Below, piece by piece: positions 23,624-33,682 of a DNA stretch of 64,000 nucleotides; the stretch's first letter is position 1; each line of letters opens with the position of its first letter. The notes beneath the pieces are model-generated. The model was given only the letters and a program-made list of their open reading frames with translations, had not been told where the DNA came from and searched no databases. Source of the DNA: Notolepis coatsorum (Eukaryota; Chordata; Actinopteri; Aulopiformes; Paralepididae); the NCBI GenBank assembly GCA_963971535.1, contig OZ020591.1:14849577-14913576 (forward strand). The letters are read 5' to 3'. The position numbers and the translations under genes are program-made.

Positions 23624-24388
23624 ATGTCTGATGAGGAGAAAAAGGCCACAAAGGCTGAGAGAGAGCTGGTTAAATTGATTGGCTCTCGCAGGGTGAAGCT
23701 GGGTGTGTTGACTGGGCGCAAGAATGAGTTGGATGTGCTGTTTGACGGACTTGATGACGGACTTGATGACATGGATGTGGGAAAAGTGAATGAGCAATTG
23801 CAAGCCTTTAATGTTTTGATTAATGCATTTGAGAAAATGCATCAATCTATTCAAGCACTTGAGCGGCTAGGTGGCGCAGTGGGCAAAGCGCTCGCCACCA
23901 ACGCAGGAGATGCTGGGTTCGAGCCCAGCTCTCGGCGTTGCTACCATCTTGGCTGGTCGTTCATACTAATACAATTGGCAGTATTAGGGGCTGGGAAGCT
24001 GGTGGGTGGGGATCGGACGTTGTGGACAGCGACTCCTACAGGTCGGTTGGTGCGCCTGCACAGTAGAATCAGGAAGCGACGAGGGCGGCGTGTCCCTCCC
24101 ATGCAGACCCTCGCCGCTGAGAGATGGCGCTGTGCAGGTGAAAAGATGCGACGGCTGCCTCCTCGAGTACCGGAGGGGACACGTGATGCAAGGCTTCGTC
24201 CACATTGCAGCCGGCTTGTGGGAGGCATGGCCTAACAACGTTCGAGACAGGGGAGGGTAGAATTGGACAATACGAAATTGGGGAAGGGAGAAAAATTGAA
24301 AAATGGGGAGAAAAAGTAGATAAAAAAGATATTCAAGCACTGTTATCTGATGATGAAAAAGAGGGTGATGAACATGACTGGTATAAAC
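23624..24388 (+). pseudogene. Retroelement Gag-like reading frame split by a SINE
   Basis: The ATG at 23,624 opens MSDEEKKATKAERELVKLIG, followed by SRRVKLGVLTGRKNELDVLF and a KVNEQLQAFNVLINAFEKMH helix. The frame is cut by a SINE after SIQAL and resumes at 24,342 as LLSDDEKEGDEHDWYKL, which a hAT end interrupts at 24,389. The charged, helical start with a DEHDWY-type motif is like the N-terminal Gag region of fish BEL-type LTR elements. That assignment is from memory and uncertain. Nothing downstream of it survives. Confidence 0.45.
23860..24329 (+). mobile_element. tRNA-derived SINE, complete, 470 bp
   Basis: Flanked by an exact 12-bp duplication TATTCAAGCACT (23,848-23,859 and 24,330-24,341). 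The head CTAGGTGGCGCAGTGGGCAA (A box) and GGGTTCGAGCCCAGC (B box) are tRNA-like. The body shares GTTGTGGACAGCGAC with the 9-kb copy and ends in an A-rich AAAAAGTAGATAAAAAAGA tail. Confidence 0.9.
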
Positions 24389-25045
24389 TAGGGATGCCCC
24401 GATCACGTTTTTTGCCACCGATACCGATCACCGATCGTCGTGAGCCATATCGGCCGATACCAATCGTTTTTGATTAAAAAAAGAATTTAAGATTATTTTA
24501 TATAATTTTTTTTTAATAAAATATATATATTATATAATTAGACTTGTACTTGTATTATCTGCGAGACATCGCCACCACGCAACAAGCTCCACTGTCTGTG
24601 TGTACTCGAGTAGCCTCCAGCTACGGCCAGGATTCTCCGGAGCTGCAGCTGGACCCTATACTCGAGTAGCCTCGAGCTATGGCCAGGATTCTCCTGCACT
24701 GCAGCTGGACCCTATTGGTATAACATTACTGTGCTAATGCCCTCAGCTTGAATACGCGTCGAATCAGTGTTATAAGACATTGATATCAGGAGCTATCTGT
24801 AGCTACTGCTAGCCGGATATATAACGTTAATATTTAGTATATTTTAGTTCAATGGGACATTTCGTTTTGAACAGTGATCCCCATTAGCTGGTGCGATAGC
24901 AACATACAAAAACATACAAAAACAATCACTATTGCAAAAACAAAATTATTAAAAGTCAGTACACACGAGTTGACGTCACACAGCCAGACACGTGACGTTA
25001 CGTGTAAGGAATTATGGGATTTGGTGTTGGATGTATGGACTCTAC
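24389..25045. mobile_element. hAT left end plus unassigned sequence
   Basis: TAGGGATGCCCCGATCACGT and repeated ACCGATC / CGATACCAATCG mark the left end of a hAT of the TAGGGATGC..CGATA group. No right end was found before 25,045. 24,600-24,720 holds an imperfect tandem pair of about 62 bp (ACTCGAGTAGCCTC...AGCTGGACCCTAT). Confidence 0.55.
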
Positions 25046-25170
25046 TAGGGGTGGGAATCACCAGTTTCATCGCGATACGATATTATATCGATTCTTTGGA
25101 CAACGATACGATATTTGCGGATATCACAAAGTCTGCCACGATACGATGCAGGTGCCTGCAATCGATATCT
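25046..25170. mobile_element. hAT left-end fragment
   Basis: TAGGGGTGGGAATCACCAG followed by CGCGATACGATATTATATCG and CACGATACGATGCAGGTGC. It stops where LINE coding sequence starts (about 25,170). No right end. Confidence 0.55.
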
Positions 25171-25740
25171 CATCACAGACAAGCTGGATGTGGCCAAATA
25201 CTTAAACATATTCTTTACAAACATAGCCACAACACTGGTTAATAAACTACCCCATTTTGGGGTAGAACACATCCTAGCCTACTACAAAAACCTAGGGGTC
25301 CGCAAAGAAAAGACAACGTCAAACTTGAAATGGTAACAACAGATGAGGTACTCAAAAAACTGAGCGCCCTCCAACCTGACAAGGTCACGACAATATCCCC
25401 TCCAAATTCCTCAGAGACTCAGCCGCCATCACCCCAGTCATCACACACATAATAAACCTCTCCATAAAACAGGGACACGTCCCCAAGGACTTCAAAATTG
25501 CAAGAGTGACCCCCCTGCACAAAAAAGGTCAAAAATTAGACCCAGGTAACTACCGCCCTATTTCTATTCTTACCTCCATCTCGTAAGTCATGGAAAATTT
25601 GTCTTTACGGTCTAAATTAAATATAACTTGCAGAGAAAAATCTAATCTACGAATTCCAATCTGGCTTCAGAACATCCCACTCCACTGACACATGCCTTCT
25701 CTATTTGAACAACCACATCAAACAAAAGGTGAACACGGGC

Positions 25741-26361
25741 TAGGGCTGGGCGATTAATCGATATTATCTATTAATTTGAATTAATTATTTAGGACGATTT
25801 TCTAAATTATTTAATCGATTTTCAAAAAAAAAAGAAAAAAAATTAAGAGTCACCTTTTATTTTACAAAAAGTGATGTTTGGTGAAAGTTAGATTTGCACT
25901 TTATTAATCCCAATAGGGAAATTCATTCTTGTTTGATGATCAAGAGGCACCTTTTATTTGTTTTAAGTGAAGTTTGGTGAAAAAGCAAGTTATTGCACTA
26001 TTAATCCCAATAGGGACATTCATCTTTGTTTGATCAAGAGTAACCTTTTATATATATATATATATATATTTTTTTTTTGTATCCACTTTTTCTCCTTATT
26101 TTTCTATTTTTCTCCCATCCCAATTTCGTGTTTCCAATTATTTTTGTTAAGATTGGTGAAAGTTAGGTTTGCACTTCAATCCCAATAGGGACATTCATCT
26201 TGGTTTGATACTTTTTTTGTGTCAAATAAAAACAAGGTTATTTGAATGATTTCCTTGGTGTTTCTAGTTTTCAAGAGAAAAAAATCGATTAAAATCGTAA
26301 ATCGGATTTAAAAAAATAAATAATCAGGGATTTTATTTTTAGGCCATATCGCCCAGCTCTA
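25741..26361. mobile_element. Non-autonomous hAT in LINE copy A, 621 bp
   Basis: Ends TAGGGCTGGGCGAT and ATCGCCCAGCTCTA. Exact 8-bp duplication ACACGGGC at 25,733-25,740 and 26,362-26,369. Inside are two imperfect repeats of a GTTTGGTGAAAGTTAG / CCCAATAGGGACATTCAT unit. No transposase. Confidence 0.93.
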
Positions 26362-26465
26362 ACACGGGCAAATACTGCGGCATGGTCATGCTGGACCTCC
26401 AAAAGGCTTTCGACACTGTCAATCACTCCATTCTGATTGACAAGCTAAAAGCAATTGGTTTTGAT

Positions 26466-27476
26466 TAGAGTTGTTCCGATACAGATACCAGTATCGGAAA
26501 TGCCTCCGATACTGCCTAAAATGCTGGTATCGGTATCGACGAGTACCCTCTAATTCTGCGCTCCGATACCATATGACGTAATTTATCAACAACACGTGCG
26601 GTCTGCTGAGTGAGCATTATAAAACAAACAAGTTTTTAATCGACGTGAATTAAAGTGTCAATGCTGTTTGTCATTTTAACAGCATGCCATCGTCCCGAGA
26701 GAGGGGTGTTGACGGGGAGCTCTGATGGGTTCGCTTGCTGGTGTTATTAGCATTAGCTGAAGAGCAGCTAACAGAAAAGCTAGCTTTAACGTTACCTTGG
26801 CTAAAGTTGAGGCTATTCATAATCCAGCAATAATGGCTGCAGACCTGCAAGCGAAGTACAGCAAGTTGGCACAGGAATATTCCAAGGTAAATCACTTTTT
26901 CACCAGTAACATTATATTGTCTTGTTTCCATCGAACGTTAGCTCATGCTAACCTAGCTCACGCTAACGTGGTCACTGATCGACCTCTCGCACACAATGTT
27001 GCGGACAGCCATATCGGTGACAATGTTTAGCTTTTAGTGCCAAATGATAAGAGTCTGAGTCTCAAAAGAGAATGTTGAATATTTATTGTGCAAAAATCAC
27101 AACAGAGCCTCTACTACTAACTGAAGTTAACAGAGCCTTCTGGAATGCAACAACGTATAACGTCCGTGCGGAATCAATGTCCCAACAACAATTCCGTGGG
27201 TGAACTCATTGAGATAGTTGTCAATTAATGATACTAATACTAATATATACAATCACCTGTTGTTGAATAAATACCATTACTTTATAGTTATTACTAAAAA
27301 ACAGTATATATAAAACAGTAGCTGTAAAAAAAATATATATATATAATTTATATAATTTTTTAATATATTTTTTAATGTATGCACTGGTATCGGATCAGTA
27401 TCGGTATCGGCCGATACCCAAAGCTTAGGTATCGGAATCGGATCGGGAAGGAAAGAATGGTATCAGAACATCTCTA
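26466..27476 (+). mobile_element. hAT in LINE copy A with a captured gene fragment, 1,011 bp
   Basis: Ends TAGAGTTGTTCCGATAC and GGTATCAGAACATCTCTA. Exact 8-bp duplication GTTTTGAT at 26,458-26,465 and 27,477-27,484. Subterminal CCAGTATCGG / CGGTATCGGCCGATACC repeats are typical of this hAT group. The middle (about 26,640-26,950) is unrelated to the ends and is shared with the hAT at 44-45.6 kb; it contains the exon-like segment at 26,833. Confidence 0.92.
26833..26886 (+). pseudogene. ppp1r21: Captured first coding exon resembling PPP1R21
   Basis: ATG plus 17 codons, MAADLQAKYSKLAQEYSK, then an intact donor (AAG/GTAAAT). From memory this closely resembles the N-terminus of vertebrate PPP1R21 (KLRAQ motif protein, an endosomal coiled-coil factor), whose sequence continues LRAQNQ after EYSK. 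About 170 bp before the ATG (from GCCATCGTCCCGAGAGAGG) is conserved in the second copy and may be its 5' UTR or promoter. The fragment lies wholly inside a hAT element and cannot make the full protein. It might act as an alternative promoter and exon. The identity is unconfirmed without a search. Confidence 0.6.
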
Positions 27477-28915
27477 GTTTTGATAGTTTATCAGTGAGCT
27501 GGATGCAATCCTACCTGGAGGGGAGAGAACAGATGGTGGTGGTAAACGGTACTCTATCCCCCCCCCCCCTCCCAATGAGCTGTGGTGTTCCACAAGGAAG
27601 CATACTAGGACCTTTACTGTTCCTAATTTATGCAAATGACATGTCATCAGCTTGTGACTGCAACTTGTTCCTGTTTGTGGTCGACTCAGCCTTGCTGGTC
27701 TCTGACAGGAACAAGTTACAGGTTGAAAAAACCCTCAGCTCTGAACTCGGCAGAATCTGCACCTGGCTCGCTGATAACAAACTATCATTACACCTGGGTA
27801 AAACAAGAGTCCATCCTCTTCGGATCAAATATTAAACAAACTCAGCAAGACCAACAGCTTCTCTGTTACAGTGGGTGACAATATTGTCACAAGGAAAGAT
27901 GAAATTACATACCTGGGTTAGTCCTAGAGGCAAATCTTTCCTGTGACAAAATAGCAACCAATGTAATCAAAAAAGTCAACCAACGAACAAGATTCTTGTA
28001 CCGGATCTCCTCTCTGGTAAACAAGAATACCCTGAAGACTAACAGGAGCACTCATTCAAGGGTACTACGACTATGCTTGCACCTCATGGTACCAAAGCAC
28101 CTCAAAGGCACTAAAAACAAGATTACAAACATCTCAAAACTAACTGGTCAGACTACTGCTTGACCTTACTCCTTAAACCCACCTCACCCCTGCCCATTTT
28201 GACAACCTAGGATGGCTTGAGTACAGCTACTTGCAATGGGCCTGGTCTACAAGATACACTACACCACTAAGGTACCCATGTACATGTCGAAATACTTCCC
28301 AAAGGTCAGTGAATACCACGACCACAACACCAGACCAGAGGGAGTTCCACAAATCATGTTCAACCCAGATTCGACTCAAACAAGGGACTAAAAACGTTTA
28401 GCAATTATGCCACATCAATGTGGAACGCCCTACCCACAGCCGTAAAAAAAATGTGAATCCCTACCCAGTACCCACCTTCAAAACCGCTCTCAAAGAGGAC
28501 CTACGGGAGGCTGCAATTCAAAACTGGCCCCTGTAAATGTCCAAACCCCCCCTCCCACCCCCTCCTAATGTACAGTTTCCTCCCCCTCGTATATATTTTC
28601 TGTTAGGATCTCTGTTTAACATACTGTAATTTGCATAATCTTGTATGTCACAAATGAAACAGTACTGTATATCTGTATGTCATGATATATCTGTATATCT
28701 GTATGTTGTATGTCATAAATGTAATTATGAATTGAAAATGGGGGACCTGACGAAAGTCTAAACAAGACGAAAGTATTTCTCTGGTCTGCATCCCCTTAAC
28801 AATTGTGTATTACGCCATACTGTATTGTACCCATTCTGCAATCTGTTAATAAAGTTTTCAATCAAACAAATATATTGTACCCATTCTGCAACCTGTTAAT
28901 AAAGTTTTCAATAAA

Positions 28916-29453
28916 TTAGTACAGTAACTAGGCTGCACTAGTCTCTCTGATCATGTTAGTACAGTAACTAGGCTGCACTAGTCTCTCTGATCATGTTAGT
29001 ACAGTAACTAGGCTGCACTAGTCACTCTGATCATGTTAGTACAGTAACTAGGCTGCACTAGTCTCTTTGACCATGTTAGTACAGTAACTAGGCTGCACTA
29101 GTCTCTCTGATCATGTTAGTACAGTAACTAGGCTGCACAGTCTCTCTGATCATGTTAGTACAGTAACTAGGCTGCACTAGTCTCTCTGATCATGTTAGTA
29201 CAGTAGGCTGCACTAGTCTCTCTGATCATGTTAGTACAGTAACTAGGCTGCACTAGTCTCTCTGATCATGTTAGTACAGTAACTAGGCTGCACTAGTCTC
29301 TCTGATCATGTTAGTACAGTAACTAGGCCGCACTAGTCTCTCTGATCATGTTAGTACAGTAACTAGGCTGCACTAGTCTCTCTGATCATGTTAGTACAGT
29401 AACTAGGCTGCACTAGTCTCTCTGATCATGTTAGTACAGTAACTAGACTGCAC
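28916..29453. repeat. 40-bp minisatellite, left block
   Basis: About 13 units of TTAGTACAGTAACTAGGCTG + CACTAGTCTCTCTGATCATG, with a few short units (28-40 bp). It resumes at 38,166-38,287, so LINE copy B was inserted into it. Confidence 0.97.
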
Positions 29454-29468
29454 TTTGATAGTCTATCA

Positions 29469-30507
29469 GTGAGCTGGATGCAATCCTACCTTGAGGGGAG
29501 GGAACAGATGGTGGAGGTAAACGGTACCCTATCCCCCCCCCTCACAGTGAGCTGTGGTGTTCCACAAGGAAGCATACTAGGACCGCTACTGTTCCTAATT
29601 TATGCAAATGACATGTCGTCAGCTTGTGACTGCAACTTGTTCCTGTTTGCGGACGACTCAGCCCTGCTGGTCTCTGACAAGAACAAGTTACAGGTTGAAA
29701 AAACCCTCAGCTCGGAACTAGGCAGAATCTGCATATGGCTCGCTGATAACAAACTATCATTACACATGGGCAAAACAGAGTCCATTCTCTTCGGTTCAAA
29801 TAACAAACTCAGCAAGACCGACGGCTTCTCAGTTACAGTGGGTGACAATATTGTCACAAGGAAAGATGAAATTACCTACCTGGGTTCCATCCTAGAGGCT
29901 AATCTCTCCTGTGACAAAATGGCATCCAATGTAATAAAAAAAAGTCAACCAACGAACTCGATTCTTGTACCGGATCTCCTCTCTGGTAAACAAGAATACC
30001 CTGAAGACTCTGGCAGGAGCACTCATTCAGGGGTACTACGACTATGCTTGCACCTCATGGTACCAAAGCACCTCAAAGGCGCTAAAAACAAAATTACAAA
30101 CATCTCAAAACAAACTGGTCAGACTACTGCTTGACCTTACTCCTAGAACCCACCTCACCCCTGCCCACTTTGACAACCTAGGATGGCTTAGAGTAGACGA
30201 CAGAGTACAGCAACTTGCAATGGGCCTGGTCTACAAGATACACTACACGACCAAGGTACCCATGTACATGTCAAAATACTTCCCAAAGGTCAGTGAATAC
30301 CACGATCACAACACCAGAGGGAGCTCCACAAATCATGTTAAACCCAGATTCGGCTCAAATAAGGGACTAAACACGTTTCGCAATTATGCCACATCAATGT
30401 GGAACGCCCTACCCAAAGCTGTAAAGGAATGTGGATCACTACCCACTTTCAAAACCTCTCTCAAGGGACACCTACGGGAGACTGCAATTCAACACTGGCC
30501 CCTGTAA
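29469..30507 (+). pseudogene. LINE copy B reverse transcriptase C-terminal half, one frameshift
   Basis: The 29,469-30,134 frame covers RT motifs CGVPQGSILGPLLFLIYAND, the intact catalytic box FADDSALLV and ADNKLSLHMGKTESILFGSN. The 29,965-30,507 frame continues with the post-RT region (NKNTLKTLAGALIQGYYDYA; YATSMWNALPKAV) and stops at HWPL. The frames join across an A run near 29,935-29,945, a typical slippage site. The N-terminal half, with endonuclease, is missing because the copy is 5'-truncated. Confidence 0.85.
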
Positions 30508-30539
30508 ATATCCTAACCCAACCCCCTCCAATGTACAGT

Positions 30540-30780
30540 CATTTACATAGTATGGTTGTCAATAGTCCAATGTACAATTTTGTTTGTTTGTACAGTGTCT
30601 CCTCCCCCCCCCCCTCAATGTACAGTTTTGCTTGTTTATACAGTGTGCCCCCCCCCCCCCCCAACCACCTCCAATGTAAATTACCCAGTATGGTTGTCAA
30701 TATCCCAATGTACCCAACCCCCCCCCCCCACCCAACCTCCTCCAATGTACAGTTTCTACGTCAAATGTATATACTCCCTT
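30540..30780. other. C-rich 3' UTR segment of LINE copy B
   Basis: Three imperfect repeats of C-run + CTCCAATGTACAGTTT. Frames on either strand here (CPPPPPP or GGGGG types) are artefacts. Confidence 0.7.
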
Positions 30781-31032
30781 TTCTTGACTCCTTCTGTATC
30801 ACAAACAGTACTGTATTTGCAAATCTGGTATGTCATACATGTATAGATGTAGCAGTACTGAGGGGCGGAGCTGAGCGATCATGGAGTAGACGTGTTTCAC
30901 ATGAGCTCCCTTCTACCGTGCTGAATATACGTTTCTCCCCATTAGTCTTTATTTTATTTTTATTTGTTTTTTATCTGTTTGCTAGGTCGTCGTGTTTAGT
31001 ATACATTCATCAACTTTTTTCGACTTTCTACG

Positions 31033-31941
31033 ATGGCGGGGGTGGAAACCAGAGCCATGAAAGAATTAGGCACGACACCGGCACCGCCGAGCATGGCCGC
31101 ACCGTCTCCCGCTGTCGGGGAGTTAAGCGAAGCTGTGCTCTTGGTCATGACCAAGCTACACGCAGACTCTGAGACACGCATCGCTGAAGCACAGAAGAAA
31201 GTGTTGGCGGATTTCTGTATCAGCCTCCGTCGTGAGATATCAGAAGAAATTCGGCTGGCGGTAGTACCGCTGACAGACAAGATGGAGGCGATACACGCTG
31301 CCTCTTCGGCTAATGCTAACGAACTAGCCATGCTAACAACGGAGGTATCATCACAGTGTGAGAAGATGGCGGGTCTTGAATCCGCCCTGCTGGCTAGGCA
31401 GGCTGAAGTCAACAAACTACAGTCGGCAATGGAGGAGATGCAGTCCCGGGATAGACGCCACAACGTCAGGATTGTTGGAGTACCGGAGACCAGCGGTGAA
31501 GGCCGTCTCTCTGAGACCGTGCCCGAACTGCTGCAGAAGATACTAGGGACGGATGTCCTCCCTATGCCTCCTATCTGTGAATCGGCCTACAGAGCGGGCA
31601 GGTTTTCTCCCGGCGTGAACAAAGAGCCGAGGCCCATCATAGTCAAGCTGAACAGACTCCAGCAGAGAGAAATCATCATGCGGTCGGCTCGTACCAGGAG
31701 GGGTAATCTGAGGCTTGGCGATCACAAAGTGGCCATTTTCGAGGACTTTACACCGGAGGTTCAAGCACAGAGAGCCGAGTACAAGGTGGTCCTGACTAAG
31801 CTATGGAAACTAGGCCTGAGGCCCACGTTATTCGCTCCCGCGAAATTATCTGTGTTGGAGAAGGTCGGTGGTCAGCGTTTGTTTTGGTCGTTGGCTAAAG
31901 CGAAGGAATATCTCGCGGAGACACCCGAGTCTGTTGCTTGA
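31033..31941 (+). CDS. L1-type ORF1 protein (RNA-binding chaperone), intact
   Basis: The 302-codon frame opens at a clean ATG (ACGATGGCG), 171 bases into the element. Residues about 55-145 form a long coiled coil (KMEAIHAASSANANELAML; LLARQAEVNKLQSAMEEMQS) that should trimerise. Then RRHNVRIVGVPE starts the RRM-like core, and DHKVAIFEDFTPEVQAQR with a basic C-terminal domain follows. This is the ORF1p (Transposase_22) layout. The protein coats LINE RNA and forms the ribonucleoprotein with ORF2p. Length is close to usual ORF1p (about 300-340). No stop or frameshift. It is a transposon gene, not a host gene. Confidence 0.88.
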   Translation: MAGVETRAMKELGTTPAPPSMAAPSPAVGELSEAVLLVMTKLHADSETRIAEAQKKVLADFCISLRREISEEIRLAVVPLTDKMEAIHAASSANANELAMLTTEVSSQCEKMAGLESALLARQAEVNKLQSAMEEMQSRDRRHNVRIVGVPETSGEGRLSETVPELLQKILGTDVLPMPPICESAYRAGRFSPGVNKEPRPIIVKLNRLQQREIIMRSARTRRGNLRLGDHKVAIFEDFTPEVQAQRAEYKVVLTKLWKLGLRPTLFAPAKLSVLEKVGGQRLFWSLAKAKEYLAETPESVA

Positions 31942-33682
31942 TATCAATGGAGGGTGAGTGACTTGGCGGTTTGGGCCTATATACATTGATTAGGTAGACT
32001 ATTCACAAACACTTGCTGTCATGCCCAGACATGCTAACTGTCCTCTGCCCATCCAACTAGCGGGGCTTCCCAATGACTTCTGTTACTTGCTAAAGCTGAC
32101 CTCATGGTCGTACTTGTGTATCGCCTCTTTGGAAGCTAACGAGCTAGCTGAACAATGTACATAATAAGCTAACGTGCTATCCGGATTCATCACTAGCTTA
32201 CGCGCTAGCCTCGGGCTGGCCAGCGGGCTTCGCCTATAGTCTGCGCTGAGACATTCGAGACCCGTTAATGGTTACGTATTTTGGTTGCTGTTGCTGTTCA
32301 AAGGGACATTGGTTTGCACAGTTCAAGAGTGACCGAGTCCCTAACTAACTTCTGGTATGCTTTTATTTTTATATCCAGGTTTTTTTGAGCGTTGGGATCC
32401 AAGTAGATGCCAAGGTCGGTTGAATATGCATATACAATATATGATAACAGGTTGGGTCGGGTATGGCTTGCACTTCAAGGCTATATGGTTATATGGCCTG
32501 CACTTTAGCCATGCCCCTCTTTTCCTTTCTTTTTTCTTTCCTATTGTCGCTGTTTTTATGTCATCTGTATGCGCGATTTAAATGTGATCCGATTCTACCT
32601 TGGACTAACTGCTGATTCGCCTTAATTTAGTTTTGAATTTTCCGTGAGCCACTTATGCTATAACGTTGCGACATTAATATGCAGACTCCAAGGTAGATGG
32701 TTACAGGGCTGATGCTGAGTAATTATATAATAATTATTGTTGCTGTTTTAATGGCATTTGAATGAGCAATTTAACTGTGATTCGATCCTACCTTGGACTA
32801 ACTGCTCCGACCGATATCTTTATTGAAACAATGTATGATAACAGGTGGTGTCAGGTGTTGCCTATTACCATCCCCGGATTAATTAATGAATGTGTTTAAT
32901 TCTATTCTTACATAGGTTATGTCATTTCAGCCGTTGTGCCTGATCAGAGGGACAGCTAAAGGGGTGCATTTTGACCGTAACCCTTTTTTCCCCTTCTTTT
33001 TTTTTTTTGTCATGGTTTAATTGACACTGTTCACACAATTTTGCACAATTAACCTGTGACCCGAACCTGCCTTAGACTATCGGCTGGGATGCTTTAATTT
33101 AATTTTGTTTTGAATTTTCCTATACCCTTTTGGGCTATAACAATGTGATGTTGAAGCGCAGATTCGGAAATAGAGGGCTGCAGGTTGATGTGGAGTTATT
33201 ATTTAATAATGGCTATTTTTACCATTATGGTTGTCTCATGTTGGGGCCAGGGCTCAGGTGGGTTTCGACCGATATCTTTATTGAATTTTATTTTATTATT
33301 ATTTGTGTTTATTGGACTAGTGGGGGTTCACTCAGGGGTTTATCTAGAGGGGGGTTGGAGTGGGGAGCGTCTTATTAATCCATGTCTCTAGTGGGAAGTG
33401 ATAGGAGGATGACCATCCTCAGGGGATGGGGCATAGGGTGGGGATTGGAGAGTGGGTATAGGGGACCTTATATTAGGACGGGTGGGTTAGGGTTTAGAGT
33501 AGAAGGGGGAGGGGTTGTAGCTGGGGTGGTATTTTTATGTGTTTTATGTACTGTTTTATGTGTGTGTAATTGTTCCTCCTCTGAACTCCTGGGATTGACC
33601 GTCCGGGCCCGCCGGGATCGGCACCTCTGTACTCAGCCTGGCGGCACTGGTATGTTCTCTACGCATTTATACAAGCTCGACC
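31942..33682 (+). other. Long inter-ORF region with degenerate internal repeats
   Basis: 1.74 kb between ORF1 and ORF2, much longer than the tens of bases usual in L1. No coding signal. Related segments recur, with CTACCTTGGACTAACTGCT at about 32,598 and 32,788 and a diverged CTGCCTTAGACTATCGGCT at 33,068. GACCGATATCTTTATTGAA occurs at 32,808 and 33,268, and TATGATAACAGGT at 32,440 and 32,835. They suggest old tandem duplication. Confidence 0.65.

Larger units (their letters stand above)
25197..28540 (+). pseudogene. LINE copy A reverse transcriptase, inactivated
   Basis: Remnant of the ORF2 polymerase. The open part at 27,494-27,835 covers MSWMQSYLEGREQMVVVNG to KLSLHLGKT and is about 90% like copy B by eye. 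The catalytic box reads LFLFVVDSALLV where copy B has FADDSALLV, so both key positions differ. Frameshifts and stops break the region before 25,740 and after 27,830. The copy is dead. Confidence 0.85.
25171..28865 (+). mobile_element. LINE copy A (jockey/I-group type), split by two hATs
   Basis: The LINE lies in three pieces: 25,171-25,740, 26,362-26,465 and 27,477-28,865. RT motifs are spread across them: GNYRPISILTSIS; MVMLDLQKAFDTVNHS between the two hATs; CGVPQGSILGPLLFLIYAND; then the C-terminal region and a 3' UTR ending AATAAAGTTTTCAATCAA. A second partial copy of the 3' terminus follows at 28,871-28,913. Removing both hATs with one TSD each restores collinearity with copy B. Confidence 0.9.

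Noticed and set aside
23866..23940. tRNA gene
   Set aside because: A/B-box-like sequence belongs to a SINE head with a 12-bp target duplication; it does not fold into an obvious full cloverleaf.
23570..24235. Single 221-codon protein
   Set aside because: The second half is SINE sequence; only 23,624-23,859 is original coding-like sequence.
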